In this document: in pieces, positions 1 through 17,074 of the stretch | How positions within the stretch are numbered: position 1 is the stretch's first letter | Layout: every line of letters starts with the position of its first letter | Source: Mycoplasmopsis gallinarum DSM 19816 | Lineage (GTDB): Bacteria; Bacillota_I; Bacilli_A; Mycoplasmatales; Metamycoplasmataceae | Length of the DNA stretch: 64,000 nt | Direction: 5' to 3' | NCBI RefSeq assembly: GCF_000621085.1 | Contig: NZ_JHZE01000008.1 | Location: 124,001 to 188,000 of the forward strand | Position numbers and translations under genes: made by a program | Notes under the pieces: generated by a model | Seen by the model: only the letters and a program-made list of their open reading frames with translations | Told to the model about the DNA's origin: nothing | The model's database searches: none

Positions 1-2788
1 AATTTATTATCAGGAATTTTATTTAACAAAAAACGTTACAACTTAAGCGAAACAGGTCGTTATATGTTAAATAAAAAATTAAGCTTGATTGACAGAATTA
101 CAGATACTATTTTGGCTCAAGATTTAGTTGTTTGAAGCAATGACGATAATGATTTAGAACCAAAAGAAATTCATTTATCTAAAGGTGATGTAATTACCTA
201 TAAAACAGCTTTATTAATTCAACAAAACTTTGATAATGGTAAATTAAAATCAGTGCATATTCCTGATATTGACGCTGAATTAGTTTATGCAAAATTACTT
301 GATGAAAATAAAGATTTAGCTAAAAAAACAAAAATGATTTCTATTTTAGTTTATCCAAACAGAAAATGAATGGATAGAGGCAAAGCTCCTGTTAAAGTTA
401 TTGGTACTGATCCAAAAGCAAAAGAACAACACTTAATTATTTCTGATATTATTGCTGCAATTAATTACTACTTTAATTTACTTGATGGAATTGGGCAAGA
501 TGATGATCCAGATTCATTAACAAATAAAAGAATTGTGGCAGTTGGTGAATTGATGCAAAACCAACTAAATGTAGTTCTAGCTAAATTAGAAAAAACAACT
601 CGTGAAAGAATGGGATCAAAAAGTCCAGAAGATGTTAAACCTAAAAATGTAACAAATAGCAAATTAATTTCTAACCAAATGAAAACATTTTTCAACTCTT
701 CAAAACTTTCACAATTTATGGATCAAATTAATCCTTTATCTGAAATTTCAAATGAACGTAGAATTACTTCTCTAGGGTCTGGAGGTCTTAATCGTGATAC
801 AGCGCAATTTGAAGTTCGGGACGTGCATTCAACTCATTATGGAAGAATTTGTCCAATCGAAACTCCTGAAGGACCAAACATTGGTTTGATTTTAAACTTC
901 GCAACATATGCAAAAGTAAATCAATATGGTTTTCTTCAAACACCATATTACAGGGTAAAAAATGGAGTTGTTCAATACGATAAAGTTGATTATTTAACTG
1001 CAGTGGATGAAGTAGGATTCTACATTGCTCAATCAACTGTTAAAGTTGACAAAGACAATAGAATTACCGATGAACAAATTACAATGCGCCACAATTATAC
1101 TTTCATTATGGGTGGTCCAGAGGATGTTGATTATATTGAAGTTGCTTCAAATCAAATGGTTTCTGTAGCTGCTGGATGTATTCCATTCTTGGAAAATGAT
1201 GACGCGAACCGTGCGCTTATGGGTTCAAACATGCAACGTCAAGCAGTTCCTTTATTGCAAGCAGAAGCTCCTTTTGTTGCAACCGGAATTGAAAGTGCCA
1301 TTGCTAAATATTCATCAGCAAATTTAATCGCCAAAAAAGACGGAATTGTTGAATATGTAGATGGTAAAAAAATTAAAATTAGAACAGCTGAAGGTAAATC
1401 TTTAGATACATATCACTTGAAAAATTTCCAACGTTCAAATCAAGATACTGTTGTGCATCAAAGACCGATTGTAGAAGTCGGACAACAAATTAAAAAAGGT
1501 GATTTATTAGTTGATGGTTCAAGTTTCAAAAATGGTGAATTATCATTAGGTAAAAACCTTGTAGTAGCTTTTTCAACCATGAAAGGTTACAACTATGAAG
1601 ATGCGATTATTTTAAATGAAAGATTAGTTAAAGAAGATGTTTTAACTTCTGTTCACATTGAAGAACTTGTTATCCAATTTAGAAATAGTCGTGCTGGAAA
1701 TGATGAATTAACTAACGATATTCCTAATGTTTCAAAACATTCACTTCGTCATTTAGATGAAAATGGAATAGTAAGAGTTGGGTCAGAAGTTACTCCTGGA
1801 GATGTACTCGTTGGTAGAGTAAGTCCTAAGGGCGACGACAATCCAAGTCAAGAAGAAAAACTTTTATCTGCAATTCTTGCTCAAAGACAACAAAATGTGA
1901 AAGACACTTCATTAAAAGTTAAAAACGGTCACAGTGGAACTGTAATCGGAGTTGAATTATTAAGTAGAGAAAATAACGACCAATTCGAAGATGGCGTTGA
2001 TAAATTAGTTAAAGTTTCAATCGCTGTTAAACGTAAAATTCGTGTTGGTGACAAAATGTCAGGTCGTCACGGTAACAAAGGGGTTGTTTCAATCATTTTA
2101 CCAGAAGAAGATATGCCATATTTAGAAGATGGAACACCTGTTGATGTAATTTTAAACCCTCAAGGTGTGCCTTCACGTATGAACATTGGTCAGGTGCTTG
2201 AAATTCAATTAGGTTTAGCTGCTAAATCATTGCAAACTAAATTTGTAACTCCAGCCTTCGATGGAATTAAAAGAGATGACATTATGGCAGTTACTGAAGA
2301 AGCCGGCTTACCAGTTAGTGGAAAACAATTCTTAATTGATCCAATTACTGGAAGAAGATTTGACAATCCAGTTTCTGTTGGTGTAATGTACATGCTTAAA
2401 TTGAATCACATGGTTGATGATAAAATGCATGCTCGTTCAGTTGGGCCATATTCATTAATTACACAACAACCATTAGGTGGAAAGAGCCAAAACGGTGGAC
2501 AAAGATTTGGTGAAATGGAAACATGAGCGATCGAATCTTATGGAGCAGCGAATGTTCTTCAAGAAATTTTAACCTATAAATCAGATGATATTAATGGTAG
2601 AAATAAACTTTATGCTGCTTTAGCAACAGGTAGAGAATTACCAGAACCTGGAATTCCTGAATCATTTAATGTTTTAAGTTATGAATTAAAAGGATTAGGT
2701 ATGCAACTTGAAACAGTAACTAGTGATGATAATAATGATGATTCAGAAATCGAACAATATTTTGATATTTCAATGTCAGGAGGGTTAG

Positions 2789-2796
<8 letters not shown>
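1..2796 (+). CDS. rpoB: RNA polymerase beta subunit (5' truncated by window edge)
   Basis: Beta subunit of DNA-dependent RNA polymerase. The frame is open from base 1, so the N-terminal part lies outside the window; 931 codons remain. Recognisable family blocks include the [18 protein letters not shown] segment near 838-891, [12 protein letters not shown] near 1582-1620 and the [12 protein letters not shown] block near 2046-2085. An in-frame TGA at 2524-2526 falls inside the conserved ETWAIESYGA region, so it encodes Trp. The C terminus ends with an acidic tail. The last 8 bases overlap the start of rpoC, which suggests translational coupling. Identity is clear. Confidence 0.98.
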
Positions 2797-7201
<4,405 letters not shown>

Positions 7202-7205
7202 TTTC

Positions 7206-7246
7206 AAATAAAGCGTACATTAGGTATGCTTTATTTTTATTTTTAT
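7206..7246 (+). terminator. Terminator after rpoC
   Basis: A 9-bp stem (7210-7218 with 7224-7232, one G-T pair) and a 5-base loop are followed by a T-rich run. It separates rpoBC from the next gene. Confidence 0.85.
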
Positions 7247-7261
7247 AAAAAATAATAAATA

Positions 7262-7267
7262 TATAAT
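7262..7267 (+). promoter_or_regulatory. Probable -10 element for the giant SGNH-hydrolase gene
   Basis: TATAAT lies 47 bases upstream of the ATG, after the rpoC terminator. A GAGGTG ribosome binding site sits at 7305-7310. No convincing -35 element is seen, which is usual in mycoplasmas. Confidence 0.55.
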
Positions 7268-7314
7268 AAATAATGAATAAATGTGTGTTTTAAAAATAAA
7301 AAATGAGGTGAATA

Positions 7315-10300
7315 ATGGCATCAAAAAAGAAAAAATTAAAATATATAGGCCTTTCATTAGGAGGTCTTGCTCTAATTTCTGCTGCCTTAGCAACAGGATT
7401 ATATTTTTTACCTAAAAAAGAAAAAGAAATTAAGCGTGGAATTGGCAAAAAAGAACCAGAGCCAAATAAACCGAATCCAGGTGAAGATAATAATTTGCCA
7501 GGAAAGGAAAAAGATGGTTCTAATCCAACTATTGATTCAAAACCTAATCCAGGGGCTGGGACAGAAACAACAACACCTAATCCAGGAGATAACACAAATC
7601 CGCCAACTGATCCAACTGATGGTTCTGAAACTGACAATGGCGAAAATATTGAATTGGCAAGAACAAGAAGTCAATTTTTCATAAATAAAAATCAACAAGT
7701 GAATTATGTGGCTTTTGGTGATTCAATTTCAGCTGGATTTGATGGGACAATGCCACGGGACTATCAAGGAGAATTAATTAATGGCGAAATAGAAGGTTTT
7801 TCTTTTCCAGCTTATTTAGCTAAATTTATTCAAGAGGCAGAAAGCAATAAATTAGCATATTTTAAAAACTTTGCGATTTCTGGATCAACATTCAATCACT
7901 GAATTGCTATTTTATCTGGTGATTTAAGCATTTTGAGTGAAAAAGAATTAGCAAAAGCAAAAAGAATTTTTAAATCCGATTTAATAGAATATGGAAATTC
8001 TGTAAAAAATCAATTAAAGAAAGCAAATTTATTAACAGTTACACTTGGTGCTAATGATATATTAGGAATGCTTAAAAGTGATTTAATGCAATTGCCTATA
8101 ATAGAATTAATCAAAGAACTTTCAGCAACTGAATTAAATTATTCAGAAGTAGTGGCAAAATTAACTAATGCTGTGCAATTTATTTTAGATAAACTTGCTC
8201 AAAAAGAAGAAAAATTAATTGAAATTTTAAAAGAAATTAATCCAAATTTAAATATCAATTTAGTTTCATATCCGTTGCCAATGGCTAACATCTTTGGAAT
8301 GTTAGATGTTTTTGTTTCCGAAAAATATCAAATTAAATTCCAAATTAGTCAAATGATCATTTCAATTCTCAATAAAACTTTACAAAAAACTGCTTTACAA
8401 AATCGTGTATTTTTTATAGATTCATACAATGCTGAATATTGAATACCAAATACAGCAAAATTAACACCTTTACTTTTTGATATTCACCCTTCAATTTTTG
8501 GTTATAAAAAAATGGCAATGGATATTTTTGCCAAATTAATCTTAAATACTAATGACTTAACAAAAATCAATGAAAAAGGATTCAATTGAGGCGAAAAGTT
8601 TTTTAATTCTGATTTTAATTCTTCAGTTCAAGAAATTGGATTTAAGAAAAACCCATTAGAAATTTTCGAAACTATTTTTGGACAAAATCAAGAACAATTT
8701 TTAAATACAGAAGATTCTTTAATTAAAGATAAATTATCACAAAAAAACAAAGAAAATTATTATGAAAGAGTAATTTCAGAAACAAGATTTGCAGATGCCT
8801 TATTTAAAAACGCAATTTTATCATTTTTTAAATCATCAACTTATACTAAATATGATCCAGAACATAAATTGGAAAAATTTTTAAGTAAAAATGACGGAGA
8901 AAATTTAGATCAGTTATATAACTGAATGATTGAAAATCAAATTGTTTCTTCAATTTTAAGAGACTCAGAAAATGAATTTTATAATACTGACTGAAATAAA
9001 GATGGGCAATTAAATAAACAAGATTTAACTTTCCAAAATTTATTAACTGCTTTTAAAAATCAAGCAACCAAAGAATCAAGAGTGGTTAGATATGTTGCTT
9101 CTATTTTTAATATTCCGTTTTTAAAAACCTCAAAAGAAGAAGTCAAAGAAATTTTCAAAACTATTTTCACAAATGTGGTTCAAGTTGAAGTTAAAGATTC
9201 AATTATTGACAAAATTGTTGAATTTACTTACACCGATTCTTGAGCAGATTTTATTTCAAAAGATGACTATAAAACAGCTTTAAATTTAATTTTTAATGAT
9301 TTAGAAATTAGAAATTTAATAGGAGATTTATTTATTGCAATTATTAATAATTCAGACAATTTTGCAAATGCAACCACATATTCTGATTTATTAAATGCTT
9401 TTGCTAATAATGAAGAAATTAGAAATACTTTAGCAAGAGGCGGAGTAAAAATAATAAATTCTTTATTAACCAATAATGAATTCAAACAAATTATTTCAAG
9501 AACTGTTTCTAAATTGCTTCAACATTACAACTTTACAGGTAACTTAGATGAAAATGTAATTACTAAATTCGCATACAAATTAATTAGTGCATTTGCTGAT
9601 ATTAATCAAAATACTAATTTAGTGGAATTTACAATTAATGCTTTAGTTAATTCACTTGGAATAAACAATTACAAAGAGTTTAATGGCGAACAATTTAAAG
9701 CATATATGTTAGAAAAAATAAAAATGCTATTTAATTCTGACAATATAAATGATTCTCTTCTTTCTATTATTAAATCTTTAGCAAAACAAAATTTTGCTGA
9801 GGATTTAGATACTTTTGAAAAAGTTTTTGAATTAATTTGAACTGATAATAGAATTAATTTAAAAAGTGAAATTTTAAATCAATTAATTCCTTTAATTAAA
9901 AAATTATCAGGAGAATCATTAACTGATGAAAAAGCAACAGAATTAGCAAATTCAATTTTAAATTCTGATAAATTAGCAATTTTTGTTAAAAATGTTATAA
10001 AACAAACTTTAAATATTAATTACGAAGCAATTAAAGACTTTGATAATTTAATGCAGGTAGGTCAATTAATTGCCAATAATTTTGTTGCTAATGGTTTATA
10101 TGATCAACTTGGAGATTTTTTAGAAGAAATTCTAGAAGACAACAACGTTCAAACAATAATTACTGATAAAATCGAACAAAATGCAATTATTAAACAATTT
10201 TTAGATACAACTTTAGTTACAAATATTATTAAAGCAGTCATTAATGATGGCAACTTAAAAAATATTGTTCAAAACTTTTTTGTAAATGGCGTGTTTAATT

Positions 10301-13300
10301 CAAATAATCATTTAACCGATTTAACTAATTTAAATCAACTAATTAAAGTTTGATTAAGTAATGATGAAAATAAAGCTTTAATAGTAAATGAAAGCAAAAA
10401 ATTTGCTAAAACTTTATTAAACAATGAAACAGTTATTGAACAACTTGGCATTTCTATCTATAGATATTTATTGAATAATTCGAGTTTAGTTCAATCAAAA
10501 AATGCAATCGTTAGTCAAGAAGAATTTGTTTCTTTATTTAAAGCAACTGTTGATTTTAGCAAATTAATTATTACAAACACAAACATAGTCGATCAATTAG
10601 CCTCTTTAATACTTGACCAATTGGCTGTTAATGGTTTAGATATATCTATTGATGCTGTTGTAGCTAAATTATCTGAATCATTTAGTTTAACTAGAATTGA
10701 AACAATGGTTGTGGATATTTATAAACAAAGCATTAAAAACGGAATTAGTGTTGCAAATAGAAAAACTATTAAAAAATTGATTTTAAATAGTGTTGAGGAA
10801 ACCAAATTATTTAATGTTAAAAAATTAGTTTTAGCATTTCTAGCTAAACAATTGAAAATTAATGCAGAAGTCAATAGTAATGAATATCAAACATTAGAAC
10901 AATTAATCACTGAAAGTTTTAATTTTAATGAATTTAAAAGAGTTTTAGAAGGTCTTGTAGACTTAATTTTAGATAAGAACTTCAATAGTGTTAAAGATTT
11001 TGTATATATTTCTGATATTACCAATGCAATCTTACACAACTATGTTTTAAGCAATAATTACAATTTGATAGTAAGTTGAATAAATAAAGTTTTAAATTCT
11101 GAAAATTTTGCTTCTTTATATCAAAGAATAATTACTTCTATCAGAAAAAGAGCACAAAACTATATTTCTTTAGATATTTTTAAATTTTTCACAATTGAAC
11201 TTTTAAAAAATGTTAATTTTAAAAATATTTTAAATAGTTTTATAAATGACACAATTGCCAACAATAATATTGCTTTAGATGAGGCACTAAATTATGAAAA
11301 AATTATTGTTGATTGAGCAAAAATTAATAAAGAATTGCTTTTAACTAATTCAAAAGCAATGGTTAATTCATTCTTTTTTGAAAATGAATTAGTAAGAAAA
11401 ACTATTTGAGATTGAGTTAAAAAATTATTCAAAGAAGAAACTAATTTATTAGACAATATTTCTGATGAAGATTATGATCAAACCGTTGAAAATGCTTCTG
11501 AAATGGTTAAAAACATTTTAATGAATCAAAATGTTTTTGAAAATTTATTCAAGTTAATTTACAATGAATTTACTGCCAATGGTTTTTCTTTTAATATTCA
11601 AAATTTTAAAAGAGAAATACTATCTAATTTAAATGATGAAGTATTAACTGATATTATCGTTACTAGTTACAAATCAATTTTAGGTTCTAATTTATATGCT
11701 TCAAATAAAGCAACTATTATTCAATTTGTTCACAATTTACTTCTTGAAGATAAAATTTTCAAATTCTTACAAAGAGGTGTCGGAATTGTTGCTAAATTAT
11801 TTAAAATTGACCCAAATAATGAAATTTTAATTCAAACTTATAAAGATGTGGTTAATTCAGATGAAGATCGTGAATTTATTACTGCTTTATTAGACAAAAT
11901 TTTTAGTCAACCAACAGATTTATCTCAAATTAGAAAAATTAAAGACATTGTTAATCATTTATTATCTAATTTAACTGATTCAGTTTTATATGACAAAATT
12001 ATTTTATTAATTAACAAAATTTTTGAAAATCCACATGCAGAAAAATTGTTAGCAGAAAAAATTAAGGAAATTAATAATCCATATTTAAGAGATCATTTAG
12101 TTATTTCTAATTTTAAATTAGGTTTTAATGTAATTGTTAAAAATCAAAATTTCAAAGATTTATTAAATGATTTTGGTTCAAAAGTTATTGCTAATATTAA
12201 CAATTTAACTGAAATTTTAGATAATAGTTTAGTTTTATTATTTAAATGAATTGGATCTCAAGAAAATCGTGAATTTATCACAACCAAATTTAATAATTTA
12301 ATTTTAGATACTGTAAAAAATTCTGAAGTTAAAAAATCTTTAATTGATATTATTATCAAAAAATTTGACAAATATCAATGGGCAACTGATGTTGATAGAG
12401 ATGAATTAAGAACCGTATTTAATTCAGTTTATGATTATTTAACTTCAACTGTTGAAGAATTAGAAGCTATCAAACCGTTTATCAATACAGTATTAGAAAC
12501 AATTAATAATACTCAAGAAGTTAATTTAACCAACTTAGTTAATGCTATTACTAATAGTTGAACTTCAATTTTTAATGAAGAAAAAGTTGTGAGTGTAATT
12601 ATTAAATTTATTAAATCTAATGTGCTTTCAGACAATAAAGAAATCATTAAAAAAGTGGCTAATTCATTATTTAAATCATTATTAACTGACAACATTAATA
12701 ACCAAATAGCCACAAGAATTTCTGAATATTCAAATGGTATTCTTGATGTTGAACGTTCAAAGGCCTTTTTAAATCAAATTTATCAAGATGGTAAATTTGA
12801 ACAATTTGTTAATGCAACAATTGAATATTTAATTAGCAAAAAAGACACCGATTTTACGAATGTTGATACATATTATGAATTAGTGGATAAATTGCTTACT
12901 AATATCACTAATTTACCAATTTATGATTCATTTGTTGAGTTAATTAGTGCAGCCTTTAAAAAAGAAAATGTACGTTTATTAATTCCTGAGGAATATAAAA
13001 ATAAATTTGATATTTATTTAGCGAATGTAACCGATTCTCAACTATCAACTGTATTTAATTTAGTTTTAAAAAACAGCAATTTTAAATCATTAGTTGATAT
13101 TCTTATTAATCAAATTATTTTTGCAGAGAATGGAACTTTTGAAAATCTTAAGAATTTCAATCAATTATTAATTAATTATTTAAGTAATGTTCAAAATAAA
13201 GAAGAAATAAAAGTAAAAGTTTCTACATTCATTGATTCTATTTTTGCAAGTGATGAGTTGAAAAATCTTTTATTTGAATCAATTTATCAATATTTAAAAA

Positions 13301-15675
13301 ATGAACAAAATTGAATTTTAACAGGTGTTGAAAAAGCGAAATTACAAGCCTTTTATAATGTTTTAATTACCAATTTATCAACTTTAAGCGAAAAAATGAA
13401 TTTAAAAAATAGCTTAGTAAGTTATGCGATTGATAAAATGGCAATTTCTGGATACAAATTAAACTATGAAGAAATTTTAAGTTGATTTACTAATGAATTC
13501 TTTAGTTTGGAAAAATTTGAAAAAACATATGTAAACTTTATTAAAGCTGTAGTAAATTTACCTGAGCTTCGTGACTCAATTCCAACAGCTCAACAAATTT
13601 TTGTCAATATAGCTAATTATGTATTGGATAACACTAAATTAGTTGATAAATTATGATTAAAATTACCAGATTTCATTTCAAGAACCCTTGGCGATAATTT
13701 TACTTTAGATAATGCTAAATCATTATTGAAAAAAATAGTAAATTCTTCTGAATTGACTCAGTTTATTCAAACTTCATTGGATGGAATATTTGTTAATCCA
13801 GATTCTTATCAAAATGCAACTACTTTTGCAGATTTAATTACAATTTATTTAAACAATGAAGATTTCAAAACACAAACAGTTAAAAACTCTAAAAATTTTG
13901 TTTTCTTTGTTTTAAGAACTAGCGAAATTAAAACATTAATTAAGGCAATTCTAGACTATAACATAAGTAAATATCAAATTGATACAACATCAAATTCAAT
14001 GACTAAATTAATTAATGATTTGATTGATGAAATACCAAATTTACTTGATAATTTGAAATTATTAGAACCAATAACTGAAGCAATCATTGATTATTTACCA
14101 AAATTATTAAATAAAGAAACCGCTAATGTTTCAATTCTTGACACTATTCAAAAAGCATTTAATTTCGCTGATTACAATATTATTAAGGTGATATTAAATT
14201 CACAAACTTTAAATCAAAATAAAGACACATTTAAAAGTTTATTATTAACTATTTTCAATCAAGTCACTCAAAATGATGAAGCAGCTGAAAGATTAATCAA
14301 AAACTTTATGCTTGATAAAGCCTTTGATGGAGTTTTAGACTTAAGTCCAGAAGAAACTACACAAGTTATTAAATCATTATTAAGATCAAATCATTTAAAT
14401 AGAATATTAACATTACTTATTAATGAAGTAATTGATAATAATGTCCAATATGGTGAATTAGAAAATTGAAAAGCAGCCTTTAACAAATTCTTTAGTTCAA
14501 GTTCAGCCCAAGAAATAAAATCAGAATTAAAACTTTGAATAAAAGAAATATTGACTGAAAACAATGATGTAATTGGTGCTATTGGTTCAGTTGTGACTAA
14601 AAAATTAAAAGATGCTAACTTTGATTTGAATGACACCAATGATAAAGCTTTAATTACTCAATTCATTGGCGGAGCCTTAAAAGGCTTTATTACAACTAGA
14701 ATGTATGATGATATGATTGATGCAATGTTTGAATCACTTAAAAATATGTATTCATACAACAAAAAAGATTATGTAAATAAATTAATAAATGACATGATGA
14801 GTGGGGCATTAAAAGTTATCAAGAATGATAAAGGAAAAATTTCTCTTTCAAAAATTTTAGAAAATTATCAAATTTTTGACCAAATTATTAAACAAATAGA
14901 CAATCAAGTTTTTGTAAACTTTATTAATCGAATTTTTGCCGCCAACCCAATTACTGATGCAAATGGCAACTATACCAATCAAATTGGAATTTTTAAATAT
15001 TTATTCCAACCTAAAAATTCTAATTCTGGAAATTCAAATTTTGAAGTTGAAGCTGGTGCAATTTGATCTATGGCAACAAGTAATTCATTAAATAATTTAC
15101 TTTATGTAATTTGAAGACCATTAGTCACTCAATACTTAAAAACCTTAAAAGAAAGAACAAAATTTGCAAATATTAAAACATTAAGAGAACAGTTACCAGA
15201 ATATCATGCCATTTTTAGAATTTATGCTTCTTTAGCTCAATTCTTATATAAATACACACCAAATGGCCTATTTTGAAATGGAACTAATACAACAGCTGAA
15301 GCTTATTTATATGGCAGCCTCGAATATGCATTCAATCAAGTTAAATCTCAATATAGAGATGTATTTACCAAATATAATGGATCATTACACTTTATTGGAT
15401 TTAGAGGAAATGCTTCAAATCCTGATATTCATAAAGATTGATGAGCGGGTGCTATGGCAACAAAAGGAGTTGTTTCAGAAAGAAGAGCAAGAAGTAACTA
15501 TTTAGGTAGAGATTCTTATGCGGCAGATCATGTTTTAGTTTATATTTATTATCCAAATGCAATTGATAGTAAATATAACGGTAATAAAACCTTCAATAGA
15601 GTTTTAGTAGAAGCTTTACATAGAGGATATTTAATTCCTGTTCAAAATAGAGAAAGTTGATTTATTAAAGATTAA
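7315..15675 (+). CDS. Giant membrane-anchored SGNH/GDSL hydrolase-like protein, 2,786 aa
   Basis: Very large surface protein. Residues 1-35 are a basic stretch plus one hydrophobic segment with no lipobox cysteine, so it looks like an uncleaved N-terminal anchor. A Pro/Asn/Gly/Thr-rich spacer (about 40-110) precedes an SGNH hydrolase domain: block I FGDS (nucleophile Ser137), block III GAND (Asn247) and block V DIH (Asp389, His391). That is the complete catalytic set of the lipase/esterase family. About 2,000 residues of degenerate, Leu/Ile/Asn-rich, probably helical repeats follow, then a distinct C-terminal domain of about 200 residues. An EF-hand-like loop is at residues 559-570. The frame is continuous, with UGA as Trp. 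The substrate is unknown; host lipids or glycans are plausible. Confidence 0.85.
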
Positions 15676-15691
15676 TTAAGAAAGTGAAAAA

Positions 15692-16777
15692 ATGAATAAA
15701 CAAGAATTTAAACAACAATTAATTAAATACCTTGAAATCGAGGCACCAAGTAGATATGAAAAACCTGTTAGTGACTTTTTCATTAAGAATATAGATGAAA
15801 ATCAATTCAATATTTCATATGATAATTTTGGTTCATTGATTTTGCACAAAAAAACAAACAAACCAAATTTGCCAAAAGTAATGATAGCAGCACATATGGA
15901 TGAAGTTGGCTACCTTGTCAGACAAATTCATGAATTAGGACAAGTGCTTTTAAGTCCTATTGGTGGAATTTGGCCAACAGTAGTAGTTGGAACTAAAGCG
16001 ACATGAATTGATAAAAATCAAAAAAAACACTATGGGGTTTTCGGGCATACTTCAATTCACATAATGGAAAGCGAAAAAGTTTCAAAATCAATTACTAATA
16101 AAGAAATTTATGCAGATTTCGGATTTAAAAACAAAGAAGAAGCTATTCAAAAAGGAATGGAAATAGGGGACTTAGTTTTAATTTCAGGTGAAACTATTCA
16201 ATTAGATAATGAAGATTTAGTCGCTGGCAAAGCAATGGATAATCGTGCTGGAGTTTGTGTTTTAGAATATATTGCTAAAGAAATTCAAAATTTAGATTTA
16301 GATTGTGATTTATATCTTGTAGGAACAGTGCAAGAAGAAGTTGGTACTAGAGGGGCAAAGACAGCAGTTAGTTTAATTAATCCAGAAATTGCAATTGCTT
16401 TAGATACCACAAGTAGTCATGATACCATTGGAACAATTGCAGGAACTACCAAACTTGGCGAGGGAGCCGCTTTAAGAATTATGGACGGCGGAATGATTGC
16501 CGATCCTAAATTGGTTAATTATTTAGCAAAAATTGCACAAGAAAAAAATCTAAAAGCTTATAAATTTATCTCAATGGGCGGAGGAACAGATGCTTCTGCT
16601 TTACAATATGCTACAGGTGGAGCAAGTGTAATTACTATCAGTTTACCACAAAGATATTTACATTCTCCAATTGGTATTTGTGATGTAAATGATTTATTAA
16701 ATGCAGGAAATTTATTAAGTGAATTTATAAAAGATTTAAATCCACAAAAATATATTGATATAATAAAATATAAATAA
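15692..16777 (+). CDS. M42 family aminopeptidase
   Basis: Cobalt/zinc-dependent aminopeptidase of the M42 (glutamyl aminopeptidase/tetrahedral TET) family, 361 residues, which is the usual length. Metal ligands and catalytic residues are visible: AAHMDEVGY near residue 70, GKAMDNRAG near 180-190, the catalytic QEEVGTRG pair of glutamates near 213, and a DTTSSHD-type segment. It begins 16 bases after the giant SGNH gene and so probably shares its transcript. Expected to act in the cytoplasm on imported peptides. The TGA at 16004-16006 is read as Trp. Confidence 0.9.
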
Positions 16778-16793
16778 ATTGTAAGGAGAAAAT

Positions 16794-17030
16794 ATGTCAA
16801 TAGGTGCGTGAATAGGAATCGTAATTTTTGTGGGTATTGTATGTGCAATAGTAGGGGCAGTAATTGCTTTCTTTGTTTCAAGAAAAATGTTTGAAAAACA
16901 ACTTAAAGAAAATCCTCCTGTAACAGAAAAAATGATTAGAGCGATGTTTTTACAAATGGGTAGAAAAGCATCAGAAACACAGATTAAAGCCGTAATGCGT
17001 TCAATGCAAAATGCAAAAAATAATAATTAA
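16794..17030 (+). CDS. UPF0154 family membrane protein
   Basis: A 78-residue protein with one N-terminal transmembrane segment (about residues 4-28), a basic cluster, and the NPPVTEKMIRAMFLQMGRK block typical of the UPF0154 (YneF-like) family. An AAGGAG ribosome binding site lies 6-9 bases before the ATG at 16794; starting there restores the membrane segment, since the codon at 16809-16811 is TGA (Trp). The function of the family is unknown. It is the last gene before a strong hairpin. Confidence 0.88.
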
Positions 17031-17032
17031 TT

Positions 17033-17074
17033 AAACAAAAAACAAGATTAAAATTAATATCTTGTTTTTTGTTT
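17033..17074. terminator. Bidirectional terminator between UPF0154 gene and recA
   Basis: A perfect 16-bp stem (17033-17048 with 17059-17074) and a 10-base loop. The T-rich 3' arm, and the A-rich 5' arm seen from the other strand, let it end both the plus-strand operon and recA. The recA stop codon touches the hairpin. Confidence 0.85.

Noticed and set aside
7290-7637. Antisense reading frame of 115 codons over the SGNH gene start
   Set aside because: It mirrors the Pro/Gly-rich spacer codons, has no ribosome binding site and lies opposite a clear gene.
7315-15675. Splitting the giant gene into about ten separate genes at each TGA
   Set aside because: All pieces share one frame, no TAA or TAG interrupts them in the stretches I read, and none has its own ribosome binding site; UGA is Trp here.
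16558-16881. Antisense frame of 107 codons across the M42/UPF0154 junction
   Set aside because: No initiation signal and it covers two well-supported genes on the other strand.
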